Notes: generated by a model not told the origin, from the sequence alone. 64,000 nucleotides of DNA from Solanum dulcamara (GCF_947179165.1 NC_077242.1:38811597-38875596); one strand, 5' to 3'. Shown: positions 1-13,815, counted from the first letter of the stretch. Translations and numbers: made by a program.

Positions 1-1400
1 AGAGCCTCAATAAAAGCAATAAACCTCTACCTTTCTTAGAAACCCACAATCGGACAAAGTTATTGGCTAACTTCTAAACATCCCTACCCAAGGGCCTCCT
101 ATCAACACTAATTTCTACGAAGCTCCCCATACTAGGAGCCTTCCTACTCAAAGCATTGGCCACCATATTGGCCTTCCTTGGATGATACAAGATAGTCATG
201 TCATAGTCCTTCAGCAGCTCAAGCCATCTGCATTATCTCAAGTTCAGATTCCTCTAACTAAAGATGTACTAAAGACTATGGTGATCAGTGAATATATCAC
301 AATGCACACCATACAAGTAATGACGCCATAGCTTTAATACAAATATCATTCCCATTAACCCCAAATCGTGAGTAGAGTGGTTCTTTTTATAAGCCTTCAA
401 CTATCTAGAAGCATAGGTAACTACCTTTCCCTTCTGCATCAACACTCCACCTAACCCAACTCTGGAAACATAATATTACACGATGAAGTCCACACCCTTC
501 TCGGGTAAAGTCAGAATAGGAGTTATACTCAATAAAGTCTTGAGCTTTTGCAAGTTGCCCTCACACTCATCGAACCAATGGAAGTCTACTACCTTCTAAG
601 TCAGTCTAGTCAATGGAGCTGCAATAGTAAACAATTCTTGTACAAAACGTCTATGATAACCAGCCAAACCCATAAAATTCTAAATCTCGGTAAGGGAAGT
701 AGGCCTGCTCTAGCTGCTGACTACCTAAATCTTAGCCGGATCCAACCTAATACCCTCTTTAGACACCATGTGTCCTAGAAATGCCACAGAATCAAGCTAA
801 AACTCATATTTGGAGAACTTTGCATATAACTTCTTCTCTCTCAATTTCTGAAGAACCGATCTCAAATGACAAGCATGATCCTCCTCTGTCTTGGAATACA
901 CCAAGATATCATCAATGAAAACAATCACAAAAGAGTCTAGATATGGATGAAACACCTAATCCATCAACTCTATAAATACTTTGGGGCGTTAGTCAACCCA
1001 AAAGATATAACCAAAAACTTATAATGGCCATAACGGGTCCAAAATGCTATCTTGGAAATATATGATGTCCTAATCCTCAATACATGGTACCAAGATCTTA
1101 AGTCAATCTTAGAGAATAAAGTCGCTCCCTAAAGTTGGTCAAACAAATCATCAATATGGGGAAGAGGATACTTGTTATTAATAGTCACCTTGTTCAACTG
1201 TCTATAATTAATGCACATCCTTATAGACCTATCCTTCTTCTTCACGAATAGAACTGTTGCACCCCAATGTAACACACTAGGGAGATAAACCCCTTACTCA
1301 ACAAATCCTATAATTGATCTTTCAACTCCTTTACCCCAGCTAGAGACATGCAATATGGAGGAATAGAAATGGGTTTAGTGCCCGGCTCTAAGTCAATAAC
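1..1400 (-). pseudogene. TE-1 RNase H and reverse transcriptase remnant
   Basis: Conceptual minus-strand translation gives a recognisable but broken gypsy reverse transcriptase: LFVKKKDRS...NYRQLNKVT near 1180-1260, KIDLRS near 1090-1110 and the catalytic FIDDILVYS near 895-925. RNase H follows towards position 1 and ends in a VANALSRKAPS-like segment near 120-175. Stops and frameshifts separate the blocks. The order, with reverse transcriptase nearer gag, fits a minus-strand gypsy pol. Confidence 0.75.
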
Positions 1401-1548
1401 AAAGTAATATCCCTATTCAGAGAAACTCCTAAAAGATCAGTAAGGAACACATCCGAGAACTCCTTAACCATAGGAATAGACTCCATAGAAGGTGACTCAG
1501 CGTTAGTATCCCGAATAAAATCCAAATAAGACATACACCCTCTATTAA

Positions 1549-1926
1549 TCAATCTCTGAGCATGCATATAGTAGATGACCTTACTAGGATAAGAACCACT
1601 AGTCCCTTCCTCTCTATCCTCAGGACACCAAGTATCGCTAAGGTAATAGTCTTTGCATAGAAATCAAGAATAGCAAAATAAGGAGAAAGCCAATCCATAC
1701 CAAATATCACATCAAAGTCTACCATCCTCATAATAATCATGTCTACCAAAGTATCATACCCGAACAAAGAAACAAGATAGGATAGATATATTAGATCTAC
1801 CACTAAGAGATCACCAACGGGGGTAGAAACTTGAACGGGCATGGGCATGCGATCACAAGTTAAATTAAATCCAGATACAAAATAGGTAGACATATAGGAA
1901 AATATAGATCCAGGATTAAATAACAC
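1549..1926 (-). pseudogene. TE-1 retropepsin-like aspartic protease
   Basis: An open stretch of 125 codons resembles the gypsy protease (RVP_2 type). It has a flap/core segment GMDWLSPYFAILD and the active-site neighbourhood LFNPGSIFSYMS. Family members have D-S/T/P-G-S there; this copy has Asn in place of the catalytic Asp, so it could not cleave even if translated. It lies between the gag remnant and reverse transcriptase, the usual order. There is no true initiator because it is part of a polyprotein. Confidence 0.75.
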
Positions 1927-1989
1927 AGATGCAAGTTGATGAAAATTGGGATGATACCTGTAATAATTGCGTTAGAAGCTTGAGCCTCG

Positions 1990-3440
1990 GGTCTCTAGAA
2001 AAATCATAGCATTGGGCTCATCTACCACCACCATCCTATACCGCACCTCTAACTCACAGAACCACAACACCACTACCAAAGGCTCTACTACCTCTACCTA
2101 ACTGACCCCTGCCCCCACCTCTAGTTAAAGGCCTCGAATCTCTCTATAGAGCAACTGAATAAGTGTGTTGGGACCTCAATGAGTCTACAGAGGGCGCTGT
2201 CACATTAGATGACTCAGATCCCCAAAACTATAACAAGATCTTGGGTAGGAGGACTGCTGTGATGAACACGATGGAATACATAACCACCTCAGCCTGAACT
2301 TTAGGATCTTTTAGCTACCTGTCCCCCTTCAGCCGCTGGCATAGAAACATGAAAAGGTCACTAGAACTAAAATGAACTACCGCCTCTTTGCGAACCTCAA
2401 CCTCTAGATGACATGCCTGAAAACTGACCACTAGAATGGGCCCTCTTAGGGTCCCTAAACTCCTCTCTAATCATCAACTCTACATCCTTAGCGATGCTCA
2501 CTATAGACTGAAGGAAGCTCTCTCACGGGCTGATCTGAATACATATGATCGAATAGAGAAAGTGAATCCTCTTATAGACCTGCGGACTCTCTCCGCCTCA
2601 TGTGGGATCAACGCCATGGCATGTTTAGACAACTAGCAGAATCATGCCTCATACTTAGTAATAGACATACCACCTGGGTCAAATCCCAAATCTCAACCTG
2701 CTCTCCTCATGTATGTTCCATGGAATAAAGCGATCCTCAAAAGCACTAACAAAAGAATCCCACTCTACAGGAGAAGATCCCACTTTCCTAGACCTCATAA
2801 ACATCCTCAACCCCTCTTAGGCTGACCTACGGAGTTGGAGTACGATAAAACGAAAACCCCAGGCATTAACCATGCTCAATACCTCTAGCATTTAATGGCA
2901 TAGTGTTAAGAACTCATGAGTATCCTCGCTCCTATAATCCTAAAATAGGGGTGGTTTCTCATAATACTACTGATCGGCTACTGTCATGACTATATCTAGG
3001 CAACCTGTGTACCGACAGCTAGTACGGGAACCAATGGTGGATGACCCACCTGATCTTGAACAACTGGGACCTGATACTGCTATGGGGTCTGTGCCCTGAC
3101 TCTAGTCTGTAAGACATGTGGCATACCTGCAGCACCCTCTATCCAACACACCCAGCATCCTTAACAAGGTCTCATGAAATAATGGTGCCACGAATCTTGG
3201 AGGAACCTGGTCCTCACCAACCTCAATATGTGGCTCTAGAAAAGCCTCTATAGCACGTTCTTGGGTTGGTGCCGCTCCTCTTGCATGGCCTCTAATGGTA
3301 ACCACTCCACAGACACAGCCTCTAGCTCAACCTCTACCTCTACCCCTACATGGGTCTCAACAACATCCTTGGGTACTACATCCCCTATACCCATAGCTGA
3401 AGCTCTAGTTCTCAACATCTACCAAAACAACAAGCGATAC
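1990..3440 (-). pseudogene. TE-1 gag remnant
   Basis: Minus-strand translation near 3102-3305 reads ARGAAPTQERAIEAFLEP followed by IEVGEDQVPPRFVAPLF, typical of the N-terminal part of plant chromovirus gag. Near 2700-2830 a capsid-like segment (KVGSSPVEWDSFVSAFEDRF) is legible. 2000-2130 is Arg/Gly-rich, as expected before the zinc knuckle. Several stops and frameshifts interrupt it. Its role was the structural (capsid) protein of the element. Confidence 0.65.
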
Positions 3441-3599
3441 TCAGTACTAGATATAACAACTATGCATGATAAGAAAGAATGAATAAAGAAAGTTTTCCTA
3501 ACATTTTCATAGTCTCTCCAAGATAAGAGCAAACTTCTTTGTATCGATCCTGAAGACTCTACTTAGACTTGGCTTGTACATATGAGACCTATGAACCTA

Positions 3600-3613
3600 G
3601 GACTTTAATACTA
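3600..3613 (-). other. TE-1 degenerate primer-binding site
   Basis: The bases GGACTTTAATACTA lie directly inside the LTR end at 3618. They resemble the reverse complement of the initiator-Met tRNA primer site (GCTCTGATACCA) with several transitions, as expected for an old minus-strand element. Confidence 0.5.
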
Positions 3614-3617
3614 TTTT

Positions 3618-6176
3618 TGTCACAACCTAAATTCGGGTGTGATGGCACTTATTATTTTCTACCAAATAAGTCAATCTAAAATCTAATATTTCAGAAAAAA
3701 TAGCAGAAACAATTTATATTAATAGGTAAATATACAAAAGAGGAAGTCTTAGTCAACTAAATTACCCACAAAGGGCTGATTGTCACATGTACAAGCTGCT
3801 AATATAACATAAATGAAAAAAAGTATAAGTCTCAATGTCTTTATCACTCAAATAGAACAAAGAATAATGAAAAGGGACAAAAAGATCGCCGTCTTCGAAC
3901 AGCTACCTCTCAAGTGTCCTCACAAGGCCTCAAATGAAATAATGAAAGAAAAATCATTGTCTGAGCTCAGGTTCTACATAAGAATAGCTATCAAGGAGTG
4001 AGTACCAAATAACACGGTACTCAGCAAGCCAACTAATAAAGAAAAGTAAATCTAACAAATACTAGAGCTCCTTTCCTCCCAGCCGAATCTCCTTAACTAC
4101 AATCTACATAAAAATATTACCCCAGTTTACTCTACGCAGTTCATATAGTACATATATCAATAATAACGCAAAAGTATCACAGAATAAGTTATATCAATCC
4201 AAATAGATCAATCACAGAAACATAAGAAGCATATACACAACTTGATGATGACAGATAAGATGTATTGCAATGCAATATGATTTCACATAGAATGATGCAT
4301 GTTTATCCTAATGGTACACATCCATAGTAAAACATACTGAAACCTATGGGATCTGCACAAGGACCATATATCCGCCACAGATATGTGGCCCGATCCCTAT
4401 TTCCTCTCAATATGAATCCATCGAAACCATTTCCCATTGCATTAGTATCAATCTATCAGAACTATTTCCCATCGGTATAATCATCAATCGGGTCTCATCA
4501 CAGTGTTCCAAAACCAATGCAACTATGCATATTTACATAAATAATGAGATAATGATAGTGTCCACACTCATAACGCAATCTATATTGATGCAATTCACGT
4601 CACACTATCAATAATATATCAATATCGGCATGTACATCATCTACGTCATATAAGTCATCAAGTCTTTATTTTATTACCCCTTTATCACATATATGATTAG
4701 TCGATGAGAAAGTATATCATAGTTAATTCTCATAATCAACAATGAGCAAATGTCAATTTTATTAATTCATAATCTTATTTAGGCTATCATAGCATTTCAT
4801 CTAGTTCATTTCAAGTTCAAGTCAAGGAGTTCACATTTTCGATTAATCATAGCACACATAGATATTTTTATTACACTGATCTTCCATTAGGCACAATTAA
4901 AATGATTATCATCCCATTATGCCCCAACACATATACGAAAGCAAGTTCAAGTAATCTACAAGATTTATGGGGTTTTAGAAGTTCAATTGCCTTAATTAAT
5001 ACTCGCTCAATCAATAACTTGAGTCTTTCCTCTATGGACAGAATCCAAAACCCCACAATCGATCTAAATAGTAATTCACAATCAAATTACGAAGCTAACA
5101 ATACCAAAATCATGAAATTTGGGTAAAAAGATCAAAATGACTCAAAAATCCTATTACAAATATGGGTTTAAATCCAAGAAATTTTAGATGAAAATTATAC
5201 TCAAAGCATTGAGAACCCATTAGAGAAAACCATTTCAAAAATGGAGTTCAAAACAGCCCATAATCATCATTTTAATAAATCTGAAGTTCTTGAAGAAAAT
5301 CCCCTAAATTTGAGATCCAAAATCCTTAATTTGAAGTCAAAATCATGATATAATGGATGGGTAATGTAGAATTTAGGCTAAGAACACTTACCCAATCAAA
5401 TAGGCTCGAAAAACCACTTCTCAAATCACCTAAATGAATTCCTAAGGTCTAAAAATAGAGAAATGGCCCCAAACCCCAGCCAAAACTCCTCAGGTCTCGC
5501 TTTCGCGAATCATGGGTCGCTTTCACGGGCTTCGCGATCGCGACCTAGTGTTCACTTAAGGGAGACCTGATAAAATTTCTCCCTTCACAAAAGCAAGGGG
5601 CCTCCGATAAAGCAAATGTTGTGAAAGAGACAGGCCCTAAGGGATCACACCAAAACTCAGCAAATCAAAAATTCCATAAAGTCTTTGAATTGACCTTCGA
5701 GATTCATTCGAAATCCCGTATACACAAAATATAAATGCTACCATACTAAATTTAATAATTCAAACACAATGGAACCGTTAAAATTAAAATTCAAGGTTTC
5801 TTGGATCTAGAATCTAATAAGTCGCAACAAAACAAACTCATAGCCTCAAAATACAAAAACACCCGCAGAGCTTTCGAAAAATATACAAGAACTCTTCCTG
5901 GGCCTATAATCATCCCCCAAATCCAACGGGTTGTCGAAATTTAATTTCAAGCATCCAAACTCCAAATATTGACCAAAGTCAACTCTAAACTCAAAAACTC
6001 AATCATTTCCAACTTAGGACCTCGAATCCTCGAAATACCTCCAAAACTGATTTTTTCAACTCTCCAAGATAAATTTCATATTGCATAGCTGATGGAATCA
6101 ATATAATTTCATTTCAAGACTCAAAACTCCAAATGACACCGAATACCACTACTTCTTAACTTAAGCCTTCAAAACT
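3618..6176 (-). repeat. TE-1 LTR, first part
   Basis: Begins TGTCACAACC, a common LTR terminus in nightshade gypsy elements, next to the primer site and gag. It is AT-rich and has no gene. A GC-rich palindromic block around 5500-5550 (GCTTCGCGATCGCGACC) resembles the dyad motifs in other LTRs of this window. It breaks off at AAGCCTTCAAAACT (6163-6176), where LINE TE-2 begins, and continues at 18442. Short open frames inside it (for example 4871-5126) carry no recognisable protein. Confidence 0.65.
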
Positions 6177-7098
6177 TTCCAAATTATTGATTACCAGACT
6201 TGCTCCTATTCTTCCTCAATTGATATCAGAGAATCAGTCAGGCTTTGTTCAAGGTAGAAGTATCTCAAAAAATATTATGCTTTCTCAAGATATCATTCCT
6301 AGTAACAAAAAACCAATTTTAGTGATAATGTAGTTATTAAACTAGACATGGTCAAAGCCTATGATAGGGTGTCTTAGTCCTTTATATGTCTTGTCATGAG
6401 AAGAATGGGGTTTAGGGAAGAATTTATTGACATAGTTTGGAGGACAATATCAAATAACAGGTATTCAACCATCATCAATAGGAATAGGCATGGTTTTTTC
6501 CACTCCACAAGAGGGCTTAAACAGGGAGATCCACTTTCCCCAGCTTTATTCATACTTGGTACAGAAGTACTATCTAGGATGTTGAATAATCTTCATCATC
6601 ATTATTTGTACATAGGATTCCATATGGAGAAGAGGGGTCGTCAAATAAACCACCAAAGCTTTGCAGATGAATTAATTCTTTTCAGTTCTACTAACAAGTT
6701 TTCTTTGAATCTTATTATCAAAACTCTCTAGATTTATGAAGCTACTTTAGATCATTGTATCACAAATAAAAAAGGCAATTTATGATCCCTCTGAACACTC
6801 CTATTGCCATCACTAATAGAGTTGAAAGGATCACTGGTTTTAGGAGTACAAATGTTCTATCACCTATTTGGGATGTCCATTATATATTGGTCATCAAAGG
6901 ATCATTTATTTCACTGGTATGGTTGCTAAAGTCAAATCCAGAATCAAAGGTTGGCAATCCAAAATTTTGAGTTATGGAGGAAGAGTTACTTTGGTAAAAT
7001 CTGTACTATTTTCTCTACCAATTCATTTACTGACTACTATAACTCCCACCAGCACTACCCTTAAGCAGCATAAGTTTCTTATTTCTGATTTCTATTAG
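6177..7098 (+). pseudogene. TE-2 LINE reverse transcriptase
   Basis: Starts in the conserved block ITRLAPILPQLISENQSGF, then KLDMVKAYDRVS, then an open stretch at 6396-6731 with GLKQGDPLSPALF (motif B). The catalytic FADD is FADE here (near 6660), so the second metal-binding Asp is lost. Frameshifts and stops lie on both sides of the open stretch. In life it copied LINE RNA at the nicked target; this copy is inactive. Confidence 0.85.
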
Positions 7099-8392
7099 GG
7101 ATAGAACAAAGATAAAAGAAAATATCACTGGATATCATGTGATACTATTCGTTATCCTTATGATGAGGGTGGAGTTGGAGTTAAAAGTCTGGATGATGTG
7201 TGTCTAGCATTACAATATAAGCAGAAGTAGACCTTCAGATCCAAAAAGACTTTATGAGATGATTTTCTCAAAGCCAAATATTGTCAAAGGGCTCATCAAG
7301 TTATTAAGAAATGGGATATAGGATACTCCCTCAGCTGGAAACACATGCTTATCAAAAGAAGTGAAGTTGAGAAACAAATTCAACGGTCCCTTAAATCAGG
7401 GGATTGTAGTTTTTGGTGGGATGATTGGCTTGGGATTGGTCCTTTAGCTAATAACAATTCATACCTCCCCAGAATTAACAACATTTTTGTTTCCAAATTC
7501 CTCATTAATGGTTCTTGGAATGAGGTTAAAGTGAAGCAACAGGCTCCTCCACAGTTGGTTCATAAAATACTGAACACAACCTTCAAATATCATTATGGCA
7601 GTCCTGATCAAGTAATTTGGAAGCTCAATTCTCATGGAATATTCACATGTGCATCTGCATAGGAACTGGATAGGAAAAAGAAGAACAAGACCTAGTCAGA
7701 TTCTTCTATTTGGCACAAACACATCCCTTTCAAGTTTTCCTTTTTACTGTGGAGAGCTCTCAAGTACAAGCTTCCAACCAACTCCTTGTTCTTGTTGTTA
7801 TAGACCAGGGTTGGGAAACATTGACCATATCTTTGTCTCTGGGAAGTTTTCCAACCATATTTGGAGTAATTTTGCTAAGAGTTGGGGAACTCAACACAAT
7901 AACAGGCCATTAAGGAGTTTTCTGATGAATTGGTGGATCCCTAATCACAATAATGAGGTTCAAAGACTTATACTTCAAACCATACCTATCATTATATGCT
8001 AGCATATTTGGAAGAATAGATGTGGTAAAAAGTATGGGAGAAAGAAACTTATTACTACTATAGTTATATTTTCCATAGTTAAGGATCTATACATGTTGCT
8101 ATTTATAGCATATCCTCACACTACATGGACAGGTAACTGGAATGATTTGATTTTGATGGTGGAGAGTTGTCAGCATGAGATGAAATTAATTCAGGTCAAA
8201 TAGATTAAACCTCCACCAACCATTGTTAAACTAAACACAGATGGGAGTGCCCTGGACAATCCAGGAAAAATTTGAGCAGAAGGCATCTTAAGAAACCATA
8301 AGGGTAGTCTTATTTATGCTTTTTCTACATCCTTAGATGTAGGTTCCAATAACCAAGAAGAATAACAAGCAGCACTTTTGGAAATCACCTGG
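7099..8392 (+). pseudogene. TE-2 RT C-terminal, zinc-binding and first half of RNase H
   Basis: Frames between 7345 and 8002 encode the linker after reverse transcriptase and the plant LINE zinc-binding region (IWHKHIPFK...LLWRALKYKLP near 7710-7790, broken by stops). From about 8215 the RNase H start KLNTDGSALDNPGK with the first catalytic Asp is legible, followed by AALLEITW at the TE-3 junction. Several single-base lesions break the frame. Confidence 0.75.
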
Positions 8393-10397
8393 TGTCACGA
8401 CCCAAACTAGGACATGAGTGATACCCACTCTTAACCTCCTAGGTGGAAGAACCAACGATACAAACCCCAACTTACATTAACGATTCAACTTATAAAACAC
8501 GATAATAATGCGAAAGCTCAATCTTATTAAAGTCAGAAATAACAAAAACCACTAAAATCTATTACGTAACATTTCCCAAAATCGGAAAGTCATCCATAAA
8601 GGACATATAAATTCTAAAACTAAGTCCGGAAATGTCAAACACCAGAATAAATAAATAACATAATGTGTCCAAAAATAAAGGACATCATGCCATGCCCGAG
8701 AGAATTCAACACGATCTAGAATGAATAGCTCACCCTAGAACCTAATGTGTTGGACACTGGCTAGAGCTGAGGTCGAGTCGAAGTCGATGGAATAGAGGTT
8801 GCACTCCACAAAATAAAATAAAGAAAAATATAAGTAGGGGTCAGTACAAGGCAACATGTACTGAGTAGGTATCATCGGCTGACTCAAAATAGAAATCAAT
8901 ATGCATAAAATAGTAGCGGGAAATCAACCATAGCACTTAATAAGTGGCAACCAACAAGATCAAGACCAATTGACCACACAATGAACAATTACATAACTAG
9001 TCAAAAATATCAAGACCACACATGAGGACTCAGGCCTCCACATCACGCTCTTTTGGGAAATAAGTTACTAGAGATTAGGTAGCATTAAGTCATTTTAAGT
9101 TGTTCTCCTTTAATATTACCGTGCCAGAACACGACACCCGATCCAATAATACCATGTCGGAACGTGACACCCGATCCAAATATAATTAATTTATTATTCT
9201 TTATTATAGCATTCCACTTCATTAGCAATATTTTATCAAGCCTTATATATTCAAGGCATCATTTTTGATAGGGCAATTTCAAGATTATAGATTTCACGGT
9301 CTTGGAATTTCAGATCAATCACAACAACATATCAACCATCCAAGCCATAACAATTAAATGCATAGTATACTTCACACATTACTCAATGACTATCAATCAC
9401 TATTAAAAGTCTATCTATGATATAGAATAAACCATAACCTATCTCAACTGAAGCGAAGTCAAACAAGTTAATCCACTGATGTCTTTCCTATCTTCGATGC
9501 CTCAGACCATTTCCAATCTATCAATATATAATATTTATAAATAAATGATTCTGTAGACACCAATATTATATATATGTTTAACCTAGACCCAACAACTCAC
9601 CCAACTCTATAATCAATTTCCTAAAACTCAAGCCTAAGGTTGAGCCTCGATTCCTCCAATTTATTACTCTAATGATATTCATATAATATAATACACCTAT
9701 TATTTAATTACCTATCTCAATATATCAAAACTTAAATTATAATATGATAATTATAAAAATAAATAATAAATAATAAATAAATACAAAGGTTAACTGAAAT
9801 TTAATGGCGCAGCAAGGAAACAAATTGCAGAAACCAATTCTTAATCTTATATTATTATACATATCAATTTCAAACACCCCAATCATTTCCTCAATTATTA
9901 ACTAATCATTGGTCACCAAGCCTTTCTTCCCAAATCAAAACACTACAGTATATGGGAATTTGCACATTTTAACTTTGCAAAATTCAAATTCCCTTCTTTT
10001 TCTTTCACAAGCCATCATTTTAGTAATAATAATAATATGAAATCTATCCAAACATACATTACACATATTGAGGCGTGATTTGCCTGAATCACTTCTTCCT
10101 TTTCATTCGACGTCGCAGGTGAGTTCTATATTCTCCCTTCCTCTTTTCTTTTCTCAGTTAATTAGGTATTAAAAGTTATAATTTCACTAACTAATTTTAA
10201 TAAATAAAGAAGAAGTGGTACAATATTTTAACTAAATCATCACTTTAGCCCACCAATTAAATGGATTATCTAAAGTTACTCCTCAACTAAATAAGCCTAA
10301 TTATAGAATAGTCCAAAATATCTATTAAAAATTTATGAAATGAATTTTTTATGAAATAAAAAGTTTTAGTACTCAAAAAGACCTAATGGGTCGTACA
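8393..10397 (-). repeat. TE-3 3' LTR (long form)
   Basis: About 2.0 kb from TGTCACGACCC to GGGTCGTACA. It holds no gene. Two tandem motifs, GTGCCAGAACACGACACCCG and CATGTCGGAACGTGACACCC, lie at 9120-9170. It is the same family, in opposite orientation, as solo LTR TE-12. Confidence 0.85.
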
Positions 10398-10440
10398 ACA
10401 AATATAAATTTACTCAACGTTCATCCCGAACAGTCAAAAA

Positions 10441-11516
10441 AAGAGCGAGAGTTGAAAAGGGTACCTGACTTGACGAACAGATGTGGATATTTTTCACGCA
10501 TATCCGCCTCAATCTCCCAAGTGGACTCCTCAACCGGTCTATTCTTCTATTGAACCTTCACAAACGCAATTTCCCTTGATCTCAACTTTCGGACCTCCCT
10601 ATCAAGAATAGCTACAGGCTCCTCCTTATAAGACAAATTCTCATCAAGCAAGACTGAATCCTAGTGAATAATATAGTTTCCATCACCATGATATTTCTTT
10701 AGCATAGACACATGAAACACTGGGTGTACCCCGGACAAACCTGGAGGTAAATCCAACTCATAGGCCACCTCTCCAACACGCTTAAGAACTTCAAATGGCC
10801 CAATATACCTCGGACTAAGCTTACCTCACTTACCAAATCTCACCACACCCTTCATGGCTGAAACCTTCAACAACACTTTCTCTCTCTCCCTAAAATCCAT
10901 GTCTCTAACCTTTCGGTCTGCATACTCCTTCTTTCTACTTTGAGCTGCTAGAAGCTTCTCCTAAATGAATTTTACTTTCTCTAATGACTCTCTCAAAAGA
11001 TCAGTTCCCCAAGGTCTCACCTCAAACGCATAAAACCAACCAATATGAGACCTACATCTCCTCCCACAATGCCTCAAATGGAGCCATATCAATACTAGAG
11101 TGATATCTATTAATATACAAAAATTCTGGCAAGAGTAAGAACTGATCCCAATGACCATCAAAATCTATCATGCATGCACGAAGCATATTCTTTAGCACTT
11201 GAATTGTCCTATCAAACTGACTATCGGTCTGAGGGTGAAATGCAGTACTAAGATCTAATCTAGTACCTAAATCAGCATGCAAGGTCCTCCAAAAGTTAAA
11301 AGTAAATTGCATACCTCTATCTGATATGATAAAAATCAGAACTCTATGTAATCGAACAATCTCGCGGATATAGAGTTTATCTAACTTCTCTGCATCATAA
11401 GCCACCTTGACTGGAATGAGGTGAGCAGACTTATTTAACCTATCAACAATCACCCATATCGAATCAAACTTACCCCATGTCTTTGAAAGGCCGACAATAA
11501 AATCTATTGTAATCAT
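10441..11516 (-). pseudogene. TE-3 integrase with chromodomain-like C terminus
   Basis: 11052-11516 is an open integrase core. The first two catalytic residues are in MITIDFIVGL and IISDRGMQFT. The third position, normally Glu in a SERTIQ-like motif, reads FDRTIQ, so the DDE triad is D-D-D. C-terminal sequence through 10441 includes [39 protein letters not shown] and WEIEADMREKYPHLF, separated by a few stops. The H2C2 zinc region lies upstream, around 11540-11950, badly decayed. The protein inserted the cDNA and, in this lineage, targeted chromatin. Confidence 0.85.
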
Positions 11517-11949
11517 TTTCCACTTCCATTAAGAAATAGGCATTCTTTGAAGTGTCCCTCCAGGTCTTTGGTGCTCATATTTTACCTGCTAATAATTTGG
11601 ACAATGGGCAATAAAATCAATAATGTCATGCTTCATTCTGCTCTACTAATAATGATGTCTCATCTCGTGATACATCTCGGTTGCACCAGGATGTATAGAG
11701 TACCTCAAACTGTGAGCTTCTACAAGAATAGTCTAAATCAAATTATCAATATGGGGCACACACACCCACCCATTAATCCTCAAGATGCCTTCCTCAATGA
11801 TCACAACTTCTTTGGCCTCTCCCTACAATACCATATCATGAATCTGACTCAGCTTCTAATCATCAAACTGCTTTTTTTTAATCTTGCCTCCACATAGGCC
11901 AAGAATCCTTCTTTTTAAGTTACTTTTAGCCTCATAAAGTCATTAGCCA

Positions 11950-13162
11950 GAGTTTGAACCTCTCTAGCCAATGGATGTCTCAAAACCTGCAAATGAGCTA
12001 AAACTTCCCATGCTCCCTGCGTTTCTACTCAAGGCATCGTCCACTACATTAGCTTTTCTCGGGTGATAAAGGATAGTGATATCATAGTCCTTTAGCAATT
12101 CCATTCACCTTCTCTTCCTAAAATTCAAGTCTCTCTGAGTGAACACATGTTGTAAACTGCGGTGATCTGTATACACTTCACACCTTACCCCATATAGATA
12201 ATGTCTCCACTACTTTAATAAAAATATAATTGCAGCCAACTCCGAATCGTAAGTGGGGTAATTATATTCATGCACCTTCAATTGCCTTGAAGCATTAGCA
12301 CTGCGCCTAAACCAGAATATGATGCATCACAATAAACAATGAAATTCTGACCTTCTACTGGCAAGGCAAGAATCAGTGCAGTAGTCAATAAGGTCTTGAG
12401 TTTTAAAAAACTCTCTTCACACTCATCCGACCACACAAATGGAACTTTCTGCTGGGTCAGATTGGTCAGCTGGGAAGCAATAAAAGGAAATCCCTTGACA
12501 AACCAGCGGTAGTAGCTAGACAAACCAATAAAGCTCCTTACCTCTTAGACATTAGTGGGTCTTGCCCAACTTTTTACTACTTTAATCTTTTGGGGATCCA
12601 CCATCACTCCATCCTTAGAAACCACATTCCCTAAGAAAGACATTGAATCAATCCAAAACTCACACTTGGAGAATTTGGCATATATCCTTTTCTCCCTTAA
12701 CAATCCCAGAACAATCTTCAGATGTTATTTATGTTCTTTTCATCTCTTTGAATAGATCAATATATCATCAATAAAAAAAATAACAAAGAGATCCAAATAT
12801 GGCTTAAAGATTCTATTTATCAGACTCATGAAAGCAACATGTGCATTTGTAATCACAAAAGACATTATTAGGAATTCATAGTGCCCATATCTGGTTCGAA
12901 AAGTAGTCTTTGGTACATCTGCTACCCATATTTTTAGTTGGTGGTAACCGGACCTCAAATCAATCTTTGAGAAAATACAAGCATCTTGTAACTGATCGAA
13001 TAAGTCATTAATGCGAGGAAGGGGATACCAATTTTTAATAGTCACTTTGTTCAGCTGCTTGTAGTCTATGCACATACAAAAGCTACCATCCTTCTTCCTT
13101 ACAAATAAAACTAGAGCACCCTTAGGAGAGGCACTCGGTCTAATAAAACCTTTACCCAACAA
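11950..13162 (-). pseudogene. TE-3 reverse transcriptase and RNase H
   Basis: 12740-13162 is open and contains [32 protein letters not shown], the palm catalytic block [11 protein letters not shown] and flanking conserved segments. The RNase H part at 12278-12523 reads SSYYRWFVKGF...IVYCDASYSGLGAVL, with catalytic Asp in YCDAS. The RNase H end near 12040-12060 (ADALS-type) is decayed. Stops at about 12545-12740 separate the blocks. Confidence 0.85.
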
Positions 13163-13165
13163 CTC

Positions 13166-13792
13166 CTAAAGTTGCGCCTTCAAATCCCTCAACTCAGTCG
13201 GGGCCATTCTATAAGGTGGAATAGAAATAGGGTGAGTGTCGGGCTCCAGGTCGACACAAAAATCTATATTCCTATCATGTGGAATACCAGGTAAGTCAGA
13301 GGGGAAAATATCCATAAACTCACGCACTATGGAAATAGACTTAATTAATAGAACTTCATAACTATCATCCCTAAGATGTGCTAGGAAGGCTAAATAACCC
13401 TTACTCACCAACCTCTTAGCATGAAGAAAAAAGATAATCTGAACTAGGGTAGAAAGATTGTCACCCTCACATACCAACTAACCCATCCCATTCTTGGCTA
13501 ATGTCACAAACTTAGCATTGCAATCTAAGATAGCAAAATTTGGAGAAAGCCAAGTCATACCCAAGATTACATCAAGGTCAACCATCTCCAGAATAATCAA
13601 ATCTACATAAGTTCTCCCTACAAAAGTCACAAGGCAAGACCTGTACACCTTCTCAACTAGCACAGACTCACCAACGGGACTAGAAACATGAATAGGCATG
13701 TCAATTAAGTCACAATGTAAATTGAGTCCATCAGCAAATGTGGAAGATACATAAGAAAATATGGATCCAGAATCAAATAATACGAAAGCCAA
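13166..13792 (-). pseudogene. TE-3 protease and PR-RT linker
   Basis: 13478-13792 encodes the aspartic protease with an intact active-site motif LFDSGSIFSYVS and the GMTWLSPNFAILD core. It is followed after one stop by the linker (13166-13477) with FPSDLPGIPHDRNIDFCVD and PYRMAPTELRDL, the standard lead-in to reverse transcriptase. This is the least damaged part of TE-3. Confidence 0.85.
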
Positions 13793-13815
13793 GTTATCGC
13801 AGACCAGAAGAGTAC

